Below are positions 10,601 to 21,383 of a stretch of DNA of 58,875 nt, piece by piece. Under the pieces are notes generated by a model that searched no databases, was not told where the DNA came from, and saw only the letters and a program-made list of their open reading frames with translations. Each line of letters starts with the position of its first letter. Positions within the stretch are counted from its first letter, which is position 1. Location of the stretch: positions 1 to 58,875 of the forward strand of contig MU657165.1 in assembly GCA_026770575.1 (NCBI GenBank), given 5' to 3'. The translations under genes and the position numbers were made by a program. This DNA is from Pelagophyceae sp. CCMP2097 (taxonomy: Eukaryota; Sar; Pelagophyceae).

Positions 10601-12474
10601 ATCAAACTGCGACACTTGCTCCCGCAAGGCCTCGTACTTGAACTCGACACTTGTGACGTCTTTGCCCTGACTCTTGCGCTTTTGGAAAGTCGCCTGCGAG
10701 GCGTGAGGGTTGATGATTTATATCCCGGGAAAGACTGTCGCAGACGCGCCTGCAACAGGTCCATTCGATGCGCCTTCTTCAGCTTGCGCTGGTATAAGTT
10801 GATCAGAGTGGAGTAGAACGGGTGCGAGACTTGGACGTCGGCGACCCACGACTGGAGAAACGCCTCGTTCCCAAAGACGTGCGCCGCGTCCGCGCACGGC
10901 ATGGGCCGCGGCCGATCCGCCGCGTACGCCTTCATGGCCTCGTCTAAAGCCTTGACGCCGGACTTTTCTGAGGCGGCCGACTCCGCGGGAAGGACTTTTG
11001 AGGACCTTGCCGCCTTGACCTTGCCAGGCATCACCTCTCGCGCCGCGTCCCACTCGTTTGCGGGCGTTGGCCGCGGGACCGGGGCGCCGAGCTTGAGGAA
11101 CCAGGCGGCGTTGGCGACGACGCCCGCGACGCCGATGGAAATGGGAATCGCGATGGCTTGCGGCAACTTAAGGTCCTGCAGCGCCTTTGCAGAGAGAGCG
11201 AGACAGCCAAAAAACGCCACCAAAGATACGGCGAGGCAGCACCCTCGGCGGTCCATGCCGCCCATGGCCGGGCAGTGCGCTTGTTGCACTTTGGAGAGGT
11301 CGTACTTGTCTGAGAAGTGTGCGCGAATCGAGGCAATATTTGCCGAGTGTGGCAGGTTTCGGACGATGACGGTGTAGTCGCCCGGCTCGGCGTGGGCGCG
11401 GTCGTGCTTGCGCACTTTTTTAGACAGGTCGCCGTAAAACTTGAAAGTGCCCACGACGAGTGCGAGGCAGGCCAAAAAAGCGCATCCCGTAGCGATGTAG
11501 CACACCACGTGATCGCTCACGTCCAAGCGATAGACCCGCAAGCGCTGCCAGTCGGTGCAGACCGCGTCGCCGACTTGACCGCCGTCGCACCTGCAGTCGA
11601 TGCCCCCACTCACTTTGCACGCGGGGACCATCAAAGTGCCGTTCCTCGTCACGCCCACGCAGTCGCACTTCCCGCGCCAGAGCGAGAGCGCGTCGAGGCC
11701 CTGGTTGCCCAGCGAGAAGCGGACGAGGCCGAAATCCCCCGCGCGGCTCAATGTTGTAGGTGAAAGTGCGTACCCGCCGTTGCCGGCAAAGTTTAAAGCG
11801 AGCACCGGAGCATAAAAAAAACACATGATCCCGAGGACCACCGTCATGGCCTGAATCGCGTCGAAGAATAAACCGACGCCCACACCCAGCGACCCGAGGT
11901 CGTTGACGGACGTCTTCCAGACGCTCTTCGAGCCGCGGGCGAATAGCGCGCGTTCCCGCAAGTCGCGCGAAATGTCAACGTCCGGCCTTTTGAAGGCGCG
12001 GGCCTGGTAATCGTCGCCGTCGTCGCCCTCGTCGTGCACGATGCCGCACGGGATGCTCGCCGCGCGCCGGGCGGTGCCGGGCGCAAAGGCCGCGACGGTA
12101 TCTGAAACGTCCCTTAAACGCAGCCTTTCATGGCCCGCGTAACGCAGCGCCAACAGCTGCGCGGCAGCGGGCGCGCCGGTCAGGTCTTCGCGCGCCAGGG
12201 CGTGCAGCGGCAACGCGAAGCTTCGCAGCCTGGCGACCAAAAGCTCGACGTGCGAGGCGTGGACGCCCGCATCTATAAGCCACGCGCGGAGGTCTGCGTC
12301 CGTGTGCGCCCCAGATCCCGGCGCGTCGGACTCGGCCGGTGGCGCGTCGGCCTCAAAGGCGCCCGACGACGCGCGCTCCAAGGCGTCGGCCTCCGCCTTT
12401 GCGCCCTCGGATACCCACGCGCCATCGGGCGCCGCCGCCGCCGCGGGCGACCCCACCGGCGAGTCGTCGTCCAT
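7689..12474 (-). CDS. OSCA/TMEM63-like mechanosensitive channel with extra domains
   Basis: Four exons: 12474-10750, 10693-10265, 10059-9457 and 9383-7689, 1483 residues. The family (RSN1_7TM, DUF221) forms stretch- or osmotically gated cation channels. Diagnostic cytosolic-domain motifs are YTVIVRNLP, GVAFVTFENEESAL and APAPSNILWENL, followed by a long multi-helix C-terminal region with NEVTQM and MFVNTAIL. Oddities: (1) a SAM-like helical domain near residues 60-120; (2) two hydrophobic helices between the two halves of the cytosolic domain; (3) exon 3 encodes about 200 residues rich in Cys, inserted after a membrane helix and so probably outside the cell; (4) an acidic Asp/Ser tail. The first intron appears to be GC-AG (CAG|GCGCGT). 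Membrane location is certain and family assignment is strong. The start could also be an in-frame Met 17 codons upstream. Confidence 0.85.
10202..10262 (-). repeat. 22-nt direct repeat inside channel intron 2
   Basis: Two perfect copies of a 22-nt unit (10202-10223 and 10241-10262) lie at the donor end of a 205-nt intron, one of the longest in the window. The second copy nearly touches the splice donor. No terminal inverted repeat is obvious. Confidence 0.7.
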
Positions 12475-12960
12475 AGGCACGGGAGCCCGCGGCGCCGGCC
12501 GTCTTCGCGCGCTCCGCGGGTTCACAGATGCTCCGTTGTCGTCGTTTTTTTGGACCTAACTTACGAGACTTCGAGCAGCTGCAGCGGAAATTTGGACGAA
12601 ATTCGACCCGGAACAATTCTTCGGAAGGACCCTTTTCCAAATCGGAACAGATCTTCGGATCCGCGAAAGGACCATTTGGCGACGCACGCGCCACGGCGTG
12701 GCGTGCGCAGAAGAGAGGCGCGGTTATGGTGGTTCACAATTGTAGTGTACTACGGAGGCCCTCTCCCACAAGCCCCTAGCTCCAAAGCCTCGGCACAGGG
12801 CGCAAGGAAGGTGCCCCGAATCGAGGCAGCGCATTTGGATCGATCGATGCCGTTAGTGCCGTCGAGGCGCGGCGCGTCCGTCGCAGGCGCGTCGAGCGTC
12901 GGCGCCCGGCCGTGCGGTGCCCCTTTTGGAGCCGCCGTCGGTCGGTCGGTCGCCCGCGGC
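12475..12960. other. intergenic, upstream of channel gene
   Basis: No gene is seen. It separates two minus-strand genes and must carry the channel promoter. It includes a locally AT-richer stretch at about 12,530-12,640, directly upstream of the start codon. Confidence 0.5.
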
Positions 12961-14932
12961 CTAGACGAGGGGCTTGGACCAGTCGTCCTCGTCTTCCTCG
13001 TCGTCTGATACGATGGAGTAGTCGCCGCGGTTGCCCGCGTCGCGTCTTCGGTAGTCGTTTGGGCGAATGGCGGGCCCGTGCTTGTCGAACTGGAAAGGCT
13101 TGTACGTGGTGGCGATGTCGTCCAGCACGACGGGGCCGAAGTTTCCCGACCGCAGGAACTTGATGAAGATCTCGGCGGCCTTTTGCGGCGTGTGCTGCTT
13201 TGAAGTGGACATGAGGGGATTCAAAGCGACCTTGACGTCCCACGTCGGCTCCTCCAAGCCCACCTTCTTCACGTAGGAGAAGTTGGAGTCGCGGTTCATC
13301 GCGTGCAGCGCAAATTTGACTAAAGCGAAGATGTCTCGGTCGTCGGTCGTATGCTCGTTGATGCACCCGGCGCATCTGAGCGCGAAGAAGGCTTCTGGCC
13401 GCTCGTCGAAGAAGAAGTGCGGCGGCGTGATGCCCGGCACGTCGAGGCAGTAGAGGCGCGGGACGTCTCTGAGGACGTACTCGTTGAGCTCGCGGGTGTG
13501 GCCCGGCTTGTTGGCGATGGAGGGCTTGGCCTTGATCGTGTTCCGTTTACCCTTGCGCATCTTAATGTTCTTCCCAAAGCCGCGCATCAGAGCCTACACG
13601 GTGCGGTGCGAGCAACAAAGAGGTGCCGCGCGCTTTCAAAAGGATGCACGCACCAGCAGCACGCTGGACTTTCCCACGTTGGGCACGCCGACGGTCAGCG
13701 CGCAGTTGTAGCCTCCCGCTTTTTCAATGTTGGCGACCAACCAGTCGTACGTCGGCTGGAAGGCCTCAAACGTCGACCTCTCCGGCCGCGAGTCGATGAA
13801 GACGTAGTCCGCCTTGGGCCAGGACTTTTGTGTCCATTTTTCGATCCTGTGACAGACAAATGCCGGTGTTTCATAATTATACAATTGTATAACTGAAGTT
13901 ATCAGTCAATTGCTTGCCGTTGAATCGCGTTCAAATCCAAAACATCCGCGTGCGTGTACACGATCAGATGCTTCCGGTGCTTCGCCAGCCGCGTGAAAGA
14001 CGGGTGGTGCGACGACGCGGGGCACTACGCGGGGGCGCCTCGAAAGGGGGGGCACGACCGAGCAGGTCCAAAGGCGGGTCCTTTGTGCGAGGGTGCATCC
14101 TTTGCGCGAGGCCTCCCGCCCTTCGCCCTTTCGGCGACGCACCATGGAGTGGCGGATCTCGAGCAGCGTGTTTGCTTGGTACGAGTTTTCGTGGATTTTG
14201 TTGAGTCCGTCCATCTCGTAACTCGGCGGGACCTTTGTGTGCGGCGCGGCAAGCTTCCACGCCTATAGGAAAGGCAACCTTCGAGAAGATCGTCTATCAA
14301 ACGCAAGCCGGCGCCGAGCGGGCCGCCGCGGCGCAGGGCGGGCACTTACGCCGAGCGCGGAGGTGGCCTAAGGTGCCCCATGAAGGACGTATGCACGCGT
14401 CCAGAGACCCCGCCACAGTTGTGACGGTCCTCGCGCGAGGCGGCAAGCAGGGCGGTCCGATGGGGGGCGGTCTCCGATGGGAGAAGGAGTGGGATATTGC
14501 ATGAGATTGCCATGGGATGGTGCGCACCGGAAACTTCTTGCACATCTTCTCAAAGCGCAGCTGCTCCGGCGAAGGCACCTACGATGCCCCTCAAGAAGAC
14601 CCGTCGCGGCCCGCACGCCTTGCGAGGCTGTCGGCCCGCGGCCGCGCGGCACGCACGTCGATCTGGGAGAGTTGCCTGGCCAGGTGCCACTCCTTCAGCA
14701 ACCCATAGCCGTCGTCGCTCGGGTGGTAGATGTTCTTGCGGAAGGCCTGGTCCTCGAGCTCGTGCTTCTTTTGGTTTGCGAGTTGTTCCATATAATTATT
14801 CCGTTTCATCTCCTTCGGAGGCAACTCGGAGATCGGGTGCTTCAGAATCGGAAACGCCCCCGACCCGACCAGGCGCAGGCCGATAGGAGCAGCGCCGGGC
14901 CGCAACCACCGCCCGAGGGACGGCCGCAGCAT
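12961..14932 (-). CDS. circularly permuted GTPase, MTG1/RbgA family
   Basis: Seven exons: 14932-14657, 14578-14528, 14367-14350, 14262-14143, 14024-13918, 13846-13654 and 13593-12961, 465 residues. The family helps assemble the large subunit of organellar ribosomes. Motif order is permuted, as expected: a G4-like HLIVYTHADVLDL, then G1 GVPNVGKSS, then NKPGHTRE and G3 LDVPGI. G4 reads THAD where NKxD or TKxD is usual, which could change guanine specificity. The N-terminal 110 residues begin with a mitochondrial-type basic presequence and an extension of unknown function. Joining that extension depends on an 18-nt exon (14350-14367), the weakest part; two separate genes cannot be fully excluded. 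The intron 13847-13917 has a GC donor (GCAAGC) required by frame. The C-terminus is acidic. Confidence 0.8.
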
Positions 14933-15063
14933 CTCAGCACTTCTTCGCCACTGCGAATCGCCAGAATACTACAGCTGGCTTCTTTCGCTGAAAGACGCGG
15001 GCATAAACTGTCCCCGCCGCTGGCAGGATTCAGTCTCGCAGGGCGCCTCCGCCGCTTGCGGCG

Positions 15064-17053
15064 ATGCGCCGCGTGCCGGGGGCGCCGGGCAAGCCGGGCA
15101 AGTCGAAAGACGACGACGAGGAGGAAGGCTTGCTGCCTGGGGAAGTGGTCGATACGAAGACGTCTTTCGTCACGGCCATCCTATCCTTCCTCGGCGCCCA
15201 CAAGCGCGCCGCCGCCGCCGCGCTGCTCGTGATAGCCGCGGTAGCCTTTCTCGCAGATTACGCGCACGCAAAGAGCCGAAGGTGCGCCGGCGTGGACGAT
15301 TTTCGACGGCTGCGCGGCCGAGTCAGAGGAGGCCGTCCGACCACGCGAAATCCGCCTAGGGCCGAGTCGGCGCGCAAGGCGCAGGAGCGGCGGGACTGCG
15401 TCTTCCGGCCGCGCCGAACCGTCGAACGTGCGTCCGCGCCCCGTCGTACGAATCCAAAGGCCATCTGCGTCGGACCGATCTGCGTCGCACTCGGCCGCAG
15501 CCTTCGGGCGGCTCTGGAGCTGCGCCCCTAGGCGCGGGCCTCGGCTTCGTCAACAAGCGGCCCGTGGTGAGCCCTCGAGACGCGCGAGCGACGACGTCGA
15601 TTGCGAACATGCCTCGCGTGCGAGGGTCCCACGCGAGTTTCGCAGGTGTCCGCCGCGGACGCGTGGTGCGCCGTGGACTCCGTCGACGCCGGCTACTGCG
15701 TGGAGGACTCCGGCGGCGGCGTGCGTTCCCTCGACGAATCGTCTTTCAAAGCTGTCGAGGCGATGCCGTTGTCGAGCGCTTCTCTAGGTGCGTTGCCTGC
15801 CGTCGTTTATCATCGCCGGCGCGCAAAAGGCCGCGACGGGCTGGCTCCGCCAGAGGTGCGGCATCCTTTGCGCGCGGGCCGACGAATGAATGCCCAGAGC
15901 GCAGACGAGGCACGCCAAAGCAACACGCTGATGGGGGTCCTTGCCCGACTGCATGTCTGGGATCCATGCTTCGGCTTATGTCGACGCTTTGGCGATCAGG
16001 CTCGCGCCGCACCCGCGGCTGGCTCAGAACGGGGGCAAAGAGCTGCATTTTTTCGACAAGCTCGGCAATGGCCCAAACGGCCTGGCGCGCGCGTGGCGGC
16101 GGAGTTACCTAAAGGCGTTCCAGCCGTTTTCCAAGAAAGACGTGAAGACGACGTTTACGTACGAGAAGACCCCCGACTACATGCCAAACGCCACGGCCAT
16201 GGCCGCGCTCAGACGCTTGCTCCCGAGCGTGCGCCTCGTCTTCCTCCTCAGGTCGCCGACGCCCAGAGCGTACTCGGCGTACCAGCACCACTGCCGCCGG
16301 AACCGCCTCGCGCTGCCGCAAGGCGCGTCGCGGCCCATCTTCGCTTTGGAAACGGCGGCCGAGGACTGGGCCGGGGCGTCGGTCCTGCCGGCGCCGTGCT
16401 CGGCGGCGTCCTTCGACGCGTTTGTGGCCGTGCAGTCGAGCCGCAACTCCACGACGGTGGCGCCGAGCCGCATCGTGAGCTGGGGCCTCTACGCGCAACA
16501 GCTCAAGGCCATCCGCCAGCTCGGCTTCGACGATGCGAGCTTGCTCGTCATCTTCTCCGAGCTCGCTTTGGGCGGCAACTCCAACTCTTTACTGGATGCG
16601 GTGGTCGAGTGGCTCGGCCTGGACCCGTTTAACTTTGGCGCGCTGCCGACGTACCGCGACGCTTTAAACCGAGAACAGCTCGTCGAGCCGGGCCTGTACG
16701 GCGCCGCCCGGCGCGCGTACCTGAAGTACAACTACAACATGTACGCCAAGCACTCCAACGAACCCATGCTCAAGCGTGAGCAGGATGCTTTTTGCATCTC
16801 GCGCGTTTCCCGCAGCGGATCAAGCTTTTAGGGAATTCGTTTGGGAATTCGTTGGAAACTGGAGATGGCCGGAGACCCTTCCCCCGCAGCGGCGCGCTTC
16901 ATCGTAGGCACGCGCGACCTTTTGGACGCGCACTTCCGACGGCCGAACAAGGACCTCGACTCGCTTCTTATCCAGACGGCGCCCGGCATCGCAGTCTACC
17001 CGCCCCGCGACAAATCGCGCACCACCCTCCTCCCACCGTCGTGGTCGCGCTGA
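15064..17053 (+). CDS. type II membrane sulfotransferase, heparan-sulfate type
   Basis: Seven exons: 15064-15281, 15360-15427, 15532-15566, 15646-15720, 15788-15855, 16000-16775 and 16890-17053, 467 residues. It transfers sulfate from PAPS to a carbohydrate acceptor, presumably in the Golgi. A short cytosolic tail precedes one signal-anchor helix (residues about 49-66, ALLVIAAVAFLADYAHA), then a stem and the catalytic domain. The 5'-PSB loop is LPSFIIAGAQKAATGWLRQR, with the PAPS-binding Lys. KELHFFDK and KTPDY follow, then the 3'-PB motif RLVFLLRSPTPRAYSAYQHH. The C-terminus LLDAHFRRPNKDLDSLL matches the end of heparan sulfotransferases and lies in its own exon. Reading straight on would stop at 16831 and lose it. 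Substrate unknown; a cell-surface or secreted glycan is likely. Confidence 0.88.
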
Positions 17054-17146
17054 GCCGCCGGCGCGACGCCCCGACGTCCGCCGGATGATTTCCCGGCGGA
17101 CTCTCGTAATATGTCTCACGCCCCTCGTGCGCCGGTTGCGTCGGTA

Positions 17147-17186
17147 CCATTGGATAACGACTCAGTCCATTGGATAAGGACTCAGT
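17147..17186. repeat. 20-nt tandem repeat, two copies
   Basis: Two adjacent 20-nt copies (17147-17166 and 17167-17186) starting CCATTGGATAA differ at one base. They sit in the 154-bp gap between the convergent sulfotransferase and methyltransferase genes. No function is evident. Confidence 0.8.
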
Positions 17187-17207
17187 CCGGCGCGAATCAC
17201 GGGTGGT

Positions 17208-18511
17208 TTAGTCGCGGTATAGAAGATGGAGCGAGTATGCGTTGCCGAACTCGTTGTTGCGGTTGAGCTTGCGCGCCCGTCGGACGAGGTGCTTTGGGAA
17301 GGGTCTGCGGTCGTGGCGGAGGCCCGCGGCGGCGGCGGCGGCGGCGAACGATTCGAGGCCCGCGCGCGAGTCCGCCATGGCAAACGCGGCCACGGGGTCG
17401 GCGCTTTTCGGCCGGTGCGCCGTCTGCTTCGCCGCAAAGTCGGCGAGAATTGAGCACGACTCGTAGTAGACGCATTCAGAGCCGACAATCATGTCAAAAT
17501 CCGCGAAGAGCGCCTTTGGCGAACGAAAGTCAAGCACGAACGCGTCGCAGCAGTCGTCGCGCGCCTACGGCTCGAGGTTTAAGCCAGGGGGCTCCCAGAA
17601 AGCCTCCGAGGTCCCGACGTGTTGGGACGCGGGCGTTGACGCTGCTCTCGCGGAGGCAGTCGACAATCTTGGGTTCGAAATCCGTTAAAGCGACGTACCT
17701 CGCCCCTAGCCTCGCACACGCCAAGCCCACGACGCCGCAGCCGGCGCCGACTTCTAAGACACCTGAGCGTTTTTAACAAACAATTTCTATAGGTTCGGGC
17801 ATCATGGGACTCACCGCGGTTTGAAACGAGTTGCGGCCGTTCCGCGAGCCAGTGCGCCAACAGAATCGCAGCGTCCCACACCGTCCCGCCGCTCGACTGC
17901 GTCAATGTCGCCACTCGGATGCTCAAGACGTTTGCGTCGACGGCGCCGTCGTCGTCATCGTCCGAAGCGTCTTCGTCTTCGCCTTCAACAGCGCCGAGCG
18001 CGACGCGGACGATTTCGTCCGCGCAGCGCTTGTGCCCCTGGGCGGCAGCGTCTGCAATCGTCGCCTGCGCCGCTTCGACCTCGGCCGCGACGGCGCAGCG
18101 CTCTCGAACGGCGCACAGCGCCGCCTCGAGGCGCAGAGCGTCTTCGCCTCGCGCCGCGAGCGCCTTTCCGAGGCGGAACCAGCTCTTCTTCCGCCAGTCC
18201 CCATTGCCATCTTCCAGCAGCGCCAGCGCCGCGTCGACCGCCGCGCGCGAGGACCACCCGAGCGCGAGCGCGCACTGCGCGCGGTTCGCGAGCAAAGCGC
18301 CGCGGTCGCCGCCGGCGCCGCAGCGCGAGATGCCCTGCGAGTAAGAGTGAAACGCGGCCGTAAAGTCCTTCTCCTTAAAAAGGCCGTTCCCGCGCGCCCG
18401 CCACTCGGCCACCTGCTCCGCCTCCTCGGGCGCCGCCGCAAACGCGGGGAGCTCGATGCCACCGGCGACTCGGCGGAGCAGGTCAAGCGTCGCAGGGCTC
18501 GAGGGCGCCAT
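17208..18511 (-). CDS. TPR and methyltransferase fusion protein
   Basis: Three exons: 18511-17815, 17762-17629 and 17564-17208, 395 residues. The N-terminal half has TPR-like helices (AEWRARGNGLFKEKDFTAAF, ALLANRAQCALALG) typical of co-chaperone or SMYD-type partners. After an acidic linker (EDEDASDDDDD) comes a Rossmann methyltransferase: GTVWDAAILLAHWL, then the SAM-binding motif VLEVGAGCGVVGLACARLGA, an acidic residue at the end of strand 2 (ALTDFEP), and DMIVGSECVYY for motif IV. This is the Methyltransf_16 group, which methylates lysines of translation factors and chaperones. TPR fused to it suggests a substrate bound through its C-terminal tail (inference). The second intron (GTCCCA donor) was chosen by phase and is less sure than the first. 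Confidence 0.82.
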
Positions 18512-18944
18512 CGTCTCCCGTCGGCTCGGGGACGAGGGCCCGAGTGCTCGTCGGCGGAGGAGGGCGCGAGGGTGGAGCGGGCGCGCAGCAGGCCTCGAGA
18601 GCTAGCCTCGCCGCGGTTCTTGTCCTATCGCTAACCTGACTGACACCGCCCGCCGCTTCTCTTCGCGCTCTCCCGTTTCTCTGCTCCCTGCGCTTGGCCT
18701 GTCCACCGCGCCGACTGTTTGATTGATTATATAAAGTGAATACAATTGTATCGCTAACCTGAGAGAACTCGGAGAAGGCACCTCTGGAGGTCTCCCACTC
18801 TGGAGGTCGAGGCGCTGCTTCGAGGCCGCACTGAAGGCACCTTGTATGCATGGGGAAGGTATTGTTCCCATGGAGCTAACTGTATCGGCCATGCAATAAG
18901 CGTTAGCGTCGTGCCCGGCAAATGGGGGGTCCTTAACGTTAAAC
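18512..18944. other. intergenic upstream of TPR-methyltransferase
   Basis: No gene. It contains a TTATATAAAG stretch near 18,728 and the palindrome ATACAATTGTAT near 18,740, similar to the core of the palindrome in the GTPase intron at 13877-13892. The phrase TCGCTAACCTGA occurs twice. It holds the promoter of the gene starting at 18511 and the 3' UTR of eL15. Confidence 0.45.
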
Positions 18945-20010
18945 TTAACGGTAGCGCTTGAGGTTGAGGTTGTTGCGGCGCTTCCAGGCGGCGCGGCGCG
19001 ACGAGCCGATGAGGTTGTTGCCGCGGTGACCCTTCTTGTGGCGGAGGCCGCGCGACTTGCGGCCGGCGGAGGTGAGGCCGCGCATCTCGCGGTGCTTGTG
19101 CACCGGGTTGCAGATCCAGTTGATGCGCGGGTCCTTGCGGATCGTCGCGTGGAACGGGTCCACGGTGATGACCTCGTAGTACTTGTACGTCGCGTCCTGG
19201 TTGACCCAGTACGACGAGAGCACGCGGAGGTTGCCGCACTTCTTGCCCACGCGCTCCTCGGCCACCGACTGCAGGTTGCGCTTGAACTTGAGCTGGTTGA
19301 TGCCCTGGTGCTTGGGCTTGCCGTAGACGATGCCCTTGCCGTTGGGGCGCTTGCGGCCGCCGCGGCGCACCGCCGAGCGGAAGATGGCAAAGCCCTCCTT
19401 GGTCTTGAACCCGAGCTTGTGCGCCTTGTCGTGGCGCGTCGGGCGAGTGATGCGCTTCACCTTCGTCTGCTGGCGGTACTGCCACGCGCGGATGCGCATG
19501 AGGTAGCGCAGCACGTCGCACTGCTTGCGCTTCCACAGCTCCTCGAGGTACCTAGCGAGGCGCGTCGAGACATGACGTCGACGTGTCGGGAAACGCTCCG
19601 TTGAGGCCCCGGGTATCCTCGTGCAATGTCGCCCCAAAGTCGACCGGCAGCGAAGAGCCCTCGCGGGAGCGACTGGGCGCCCTCGCGGGAGCAACTCGGC
19701 TGCTGGCGAAAGAGTGACGACACGACACGACTTTGACCCGACGGTCAGAGGGGCTGTAGCTGCCTCCGCGCCATGCGCGCCTCGACGCGTCCCGGCGGGC
19801 CCGCACTCGAGCGAGAGTGCCCGCGGGAGGCGCCTGGCACCCATCCGTGTGGGGCCAGCCAGACCCTCTCGGGGCTCGAGAGCCTCCGAGGGCGGCGAAA
19901 CGCATGGGGCTTCGGCGGCCACCGCCTCGCCGCACTCGGCCCTCTCCCCCTCCCAGCAGGCAGCAGCAGCGGTGGCAGTGCGACGCGGCTAAGCACTTGT
20001 AAGCGCCCAT
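18945..20010 (-). CDS. RPL15: cytosolic ribosomal protein eL15
   Basis: Two exons, 20010-19997 and 19551-18945, 206 residues, close to the usual length of eL15. It is a structural protein of the 60S subunit. The sequence is recognisable throughout: [102 protein letters not shown] and [18 protein letters not shown]. The first exon encodes only MGAYK, and a 445-nt intron follows, the longest in the window. First introns close to the start codon are common in ribosomal-protein genes. I searched the intron for C/D-box snoRNA signals and saw none. Identification is certain. Confidence 0.97.
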
Positions 20011-20270
20011 GTTGTTATGTCTGGCGAAACACGAGAAAGTGGATATCGCCAGCAGAGCTCGCTGCGGTCCGTTTATTTGACGGTCCGTTGGAATGACCTC
20101 GCACTTTGGGGATCGGGGGCCCAGTGCTGGGCGTCGCTTGCACGCCGCCCGCGGAGCACTCTAACGGCACGAGTCTAATCCAACCGAACCCTCACCCAAG
20201 CAACGCAGCCCGTCTGGTGGAATCTCAGTCGGCACTCGTCTTTTTATTTCCGGGCCGGTTCCGCGCGTCT

Positions 20271-21238
20271 TTACTCCGCGACGAGCCAGCCCGCGGGCGC
20301 GCCCTCGGCCGGCCGCGCGAAGCCGATTTCCAACTCGGTGGAGAGGAGCGCGTCGGCCGCGCGCGACGAGAGCCGCACCTGCCGCGGTGCCGTCGATGTG
20401 GCACGCGGTGGCACGCGGGGCGGACGCGGTCCAAGAGTATTTACCGGCTTGGCGGCCTGCTCGAGGATGATTGCGCGGAGGATGCCGGCCTCGGCCTTTC
20501 GGACCTCGTCTGCGTTGCAGACGTCGGGCGAGAGCACGACGTGGAGCACGTCGCATGTGCCATCAAGGTCCAAGACGACGGCCAAGCCGGCGCCGCAGGC
20601 GGAAGAGCCGATGGTGGAGACGACTCTGGCGCGGCCCATGTCGCCGCCGAGTTTGGTTTTGCTCTGCGCGGCCGCCCCAAGCGCGTTCACGTCCCGCCAC
20701 ACGTTCTTAAACTCAGTGTTGATCTTCATCAGCCGAGGGATGTTGTGGTCCGGGTGCGTGTGCCTACAAGCGCGCAAGGCGTCGAGGACGGGCGAGGACG
20801 AAGATTCGATGAAACCAGTGCTCTTAGTCCTGAGAAACGCAAGACGACGAGTCCAGAGCAAGGCAAGACGACGCACGGCGGCAGGAAGCCGAGCGCGACC
20901 GAGTGCTCGATGGCCGACTTCCACTTGCCGACGAGCCTGCGTCGCGTCTTCGCCGCGGCCGAGGCGCATGGAAGCCCGAAGAAAGGCCCGCGACAACGCG
21001 TCTCCTTCGCCGTCGCGCCAGAGCAGTGAAACGATGTGATGCGGCACCGGATGATCCCGCGTTCAATAGTAGACGCCGCGGGGTGCATGGCCGCGCGCTG
21101 GGCGGGGATCTCGCGGAGCGCCGGGAGTTGAACTGCGACCTCGGTCGGAACCAGGGACATGCGCAGCGCCCCGCCGCGCGCCGCCTGCAGCGCTTCCGCG
21201 GCGCAGAGCAGCAGCGTGCCCGCGAAAAACGTCCGCAT
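20271..21238 (-). CDS. unknown protein with signal peptide
   Basis: Four exons: 21238-21048, 20936-20877, 20763-20445 and 20378-20271, 225 residues. The N-terminus MRTFFAGTLLLCAAEALQA is a signal peptide, followed by a short Arg/Ala stretch that would fit plastid targeting. The middle has LVGKWKSAIEHSVALGFLPP and KINTEFKNVWRDVNALG, then a beta-rich part (RARVVSTIGSSACG, GLAVVLDLDGTCDVLHVVL) and a final helix (AEAGILRAIILEQAAK). This beta-helix order is faintly like YbaB/EbfC nucleoid proteins, but I would not assign it. All four junctions agree in phase. The 60-nt second exon is supported by phase on both sides. It diverges from the J-domain gene. Confidence 0.65.
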
Positions 21239-21383
21239 GCTGACCGGAACGGGTCGGCCGGAGGAAAGGGGACGTGGACAACGAAGCTGGCGTCGCCAAA
21301 ATAATGGTATTTAGGCGATCGCCGCGTGTGACGGGGCCTGGCGTTCTTCGTCGGGGAGCGCCCTTGGCGGCCCCCACCCGGGG
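21239..21383. promoter_or_regulatory. 145-bp divergent promoter region
   Basis: Gap between the start codons of the minus-strand unknown gene (21238) and the plus-strand J-domain gene (21384). It must serve both genes. No known motif is recognised. Confidence 0.4.

Noticed and set aside
16000..16831. Sulfotransferase ending at the TAG at 16829
   Set aside because: This would lack the conserved C-terminal LLDAHFRRPNKDL block; a GTGAGC donor at 16776 and an acceptor at 16889 restore it in phase.
19552..19996. C/D-box snoRNA inside the eL15 intron
   Set aside because: No RTGATGA and CTGA pair on the transcribed strand.
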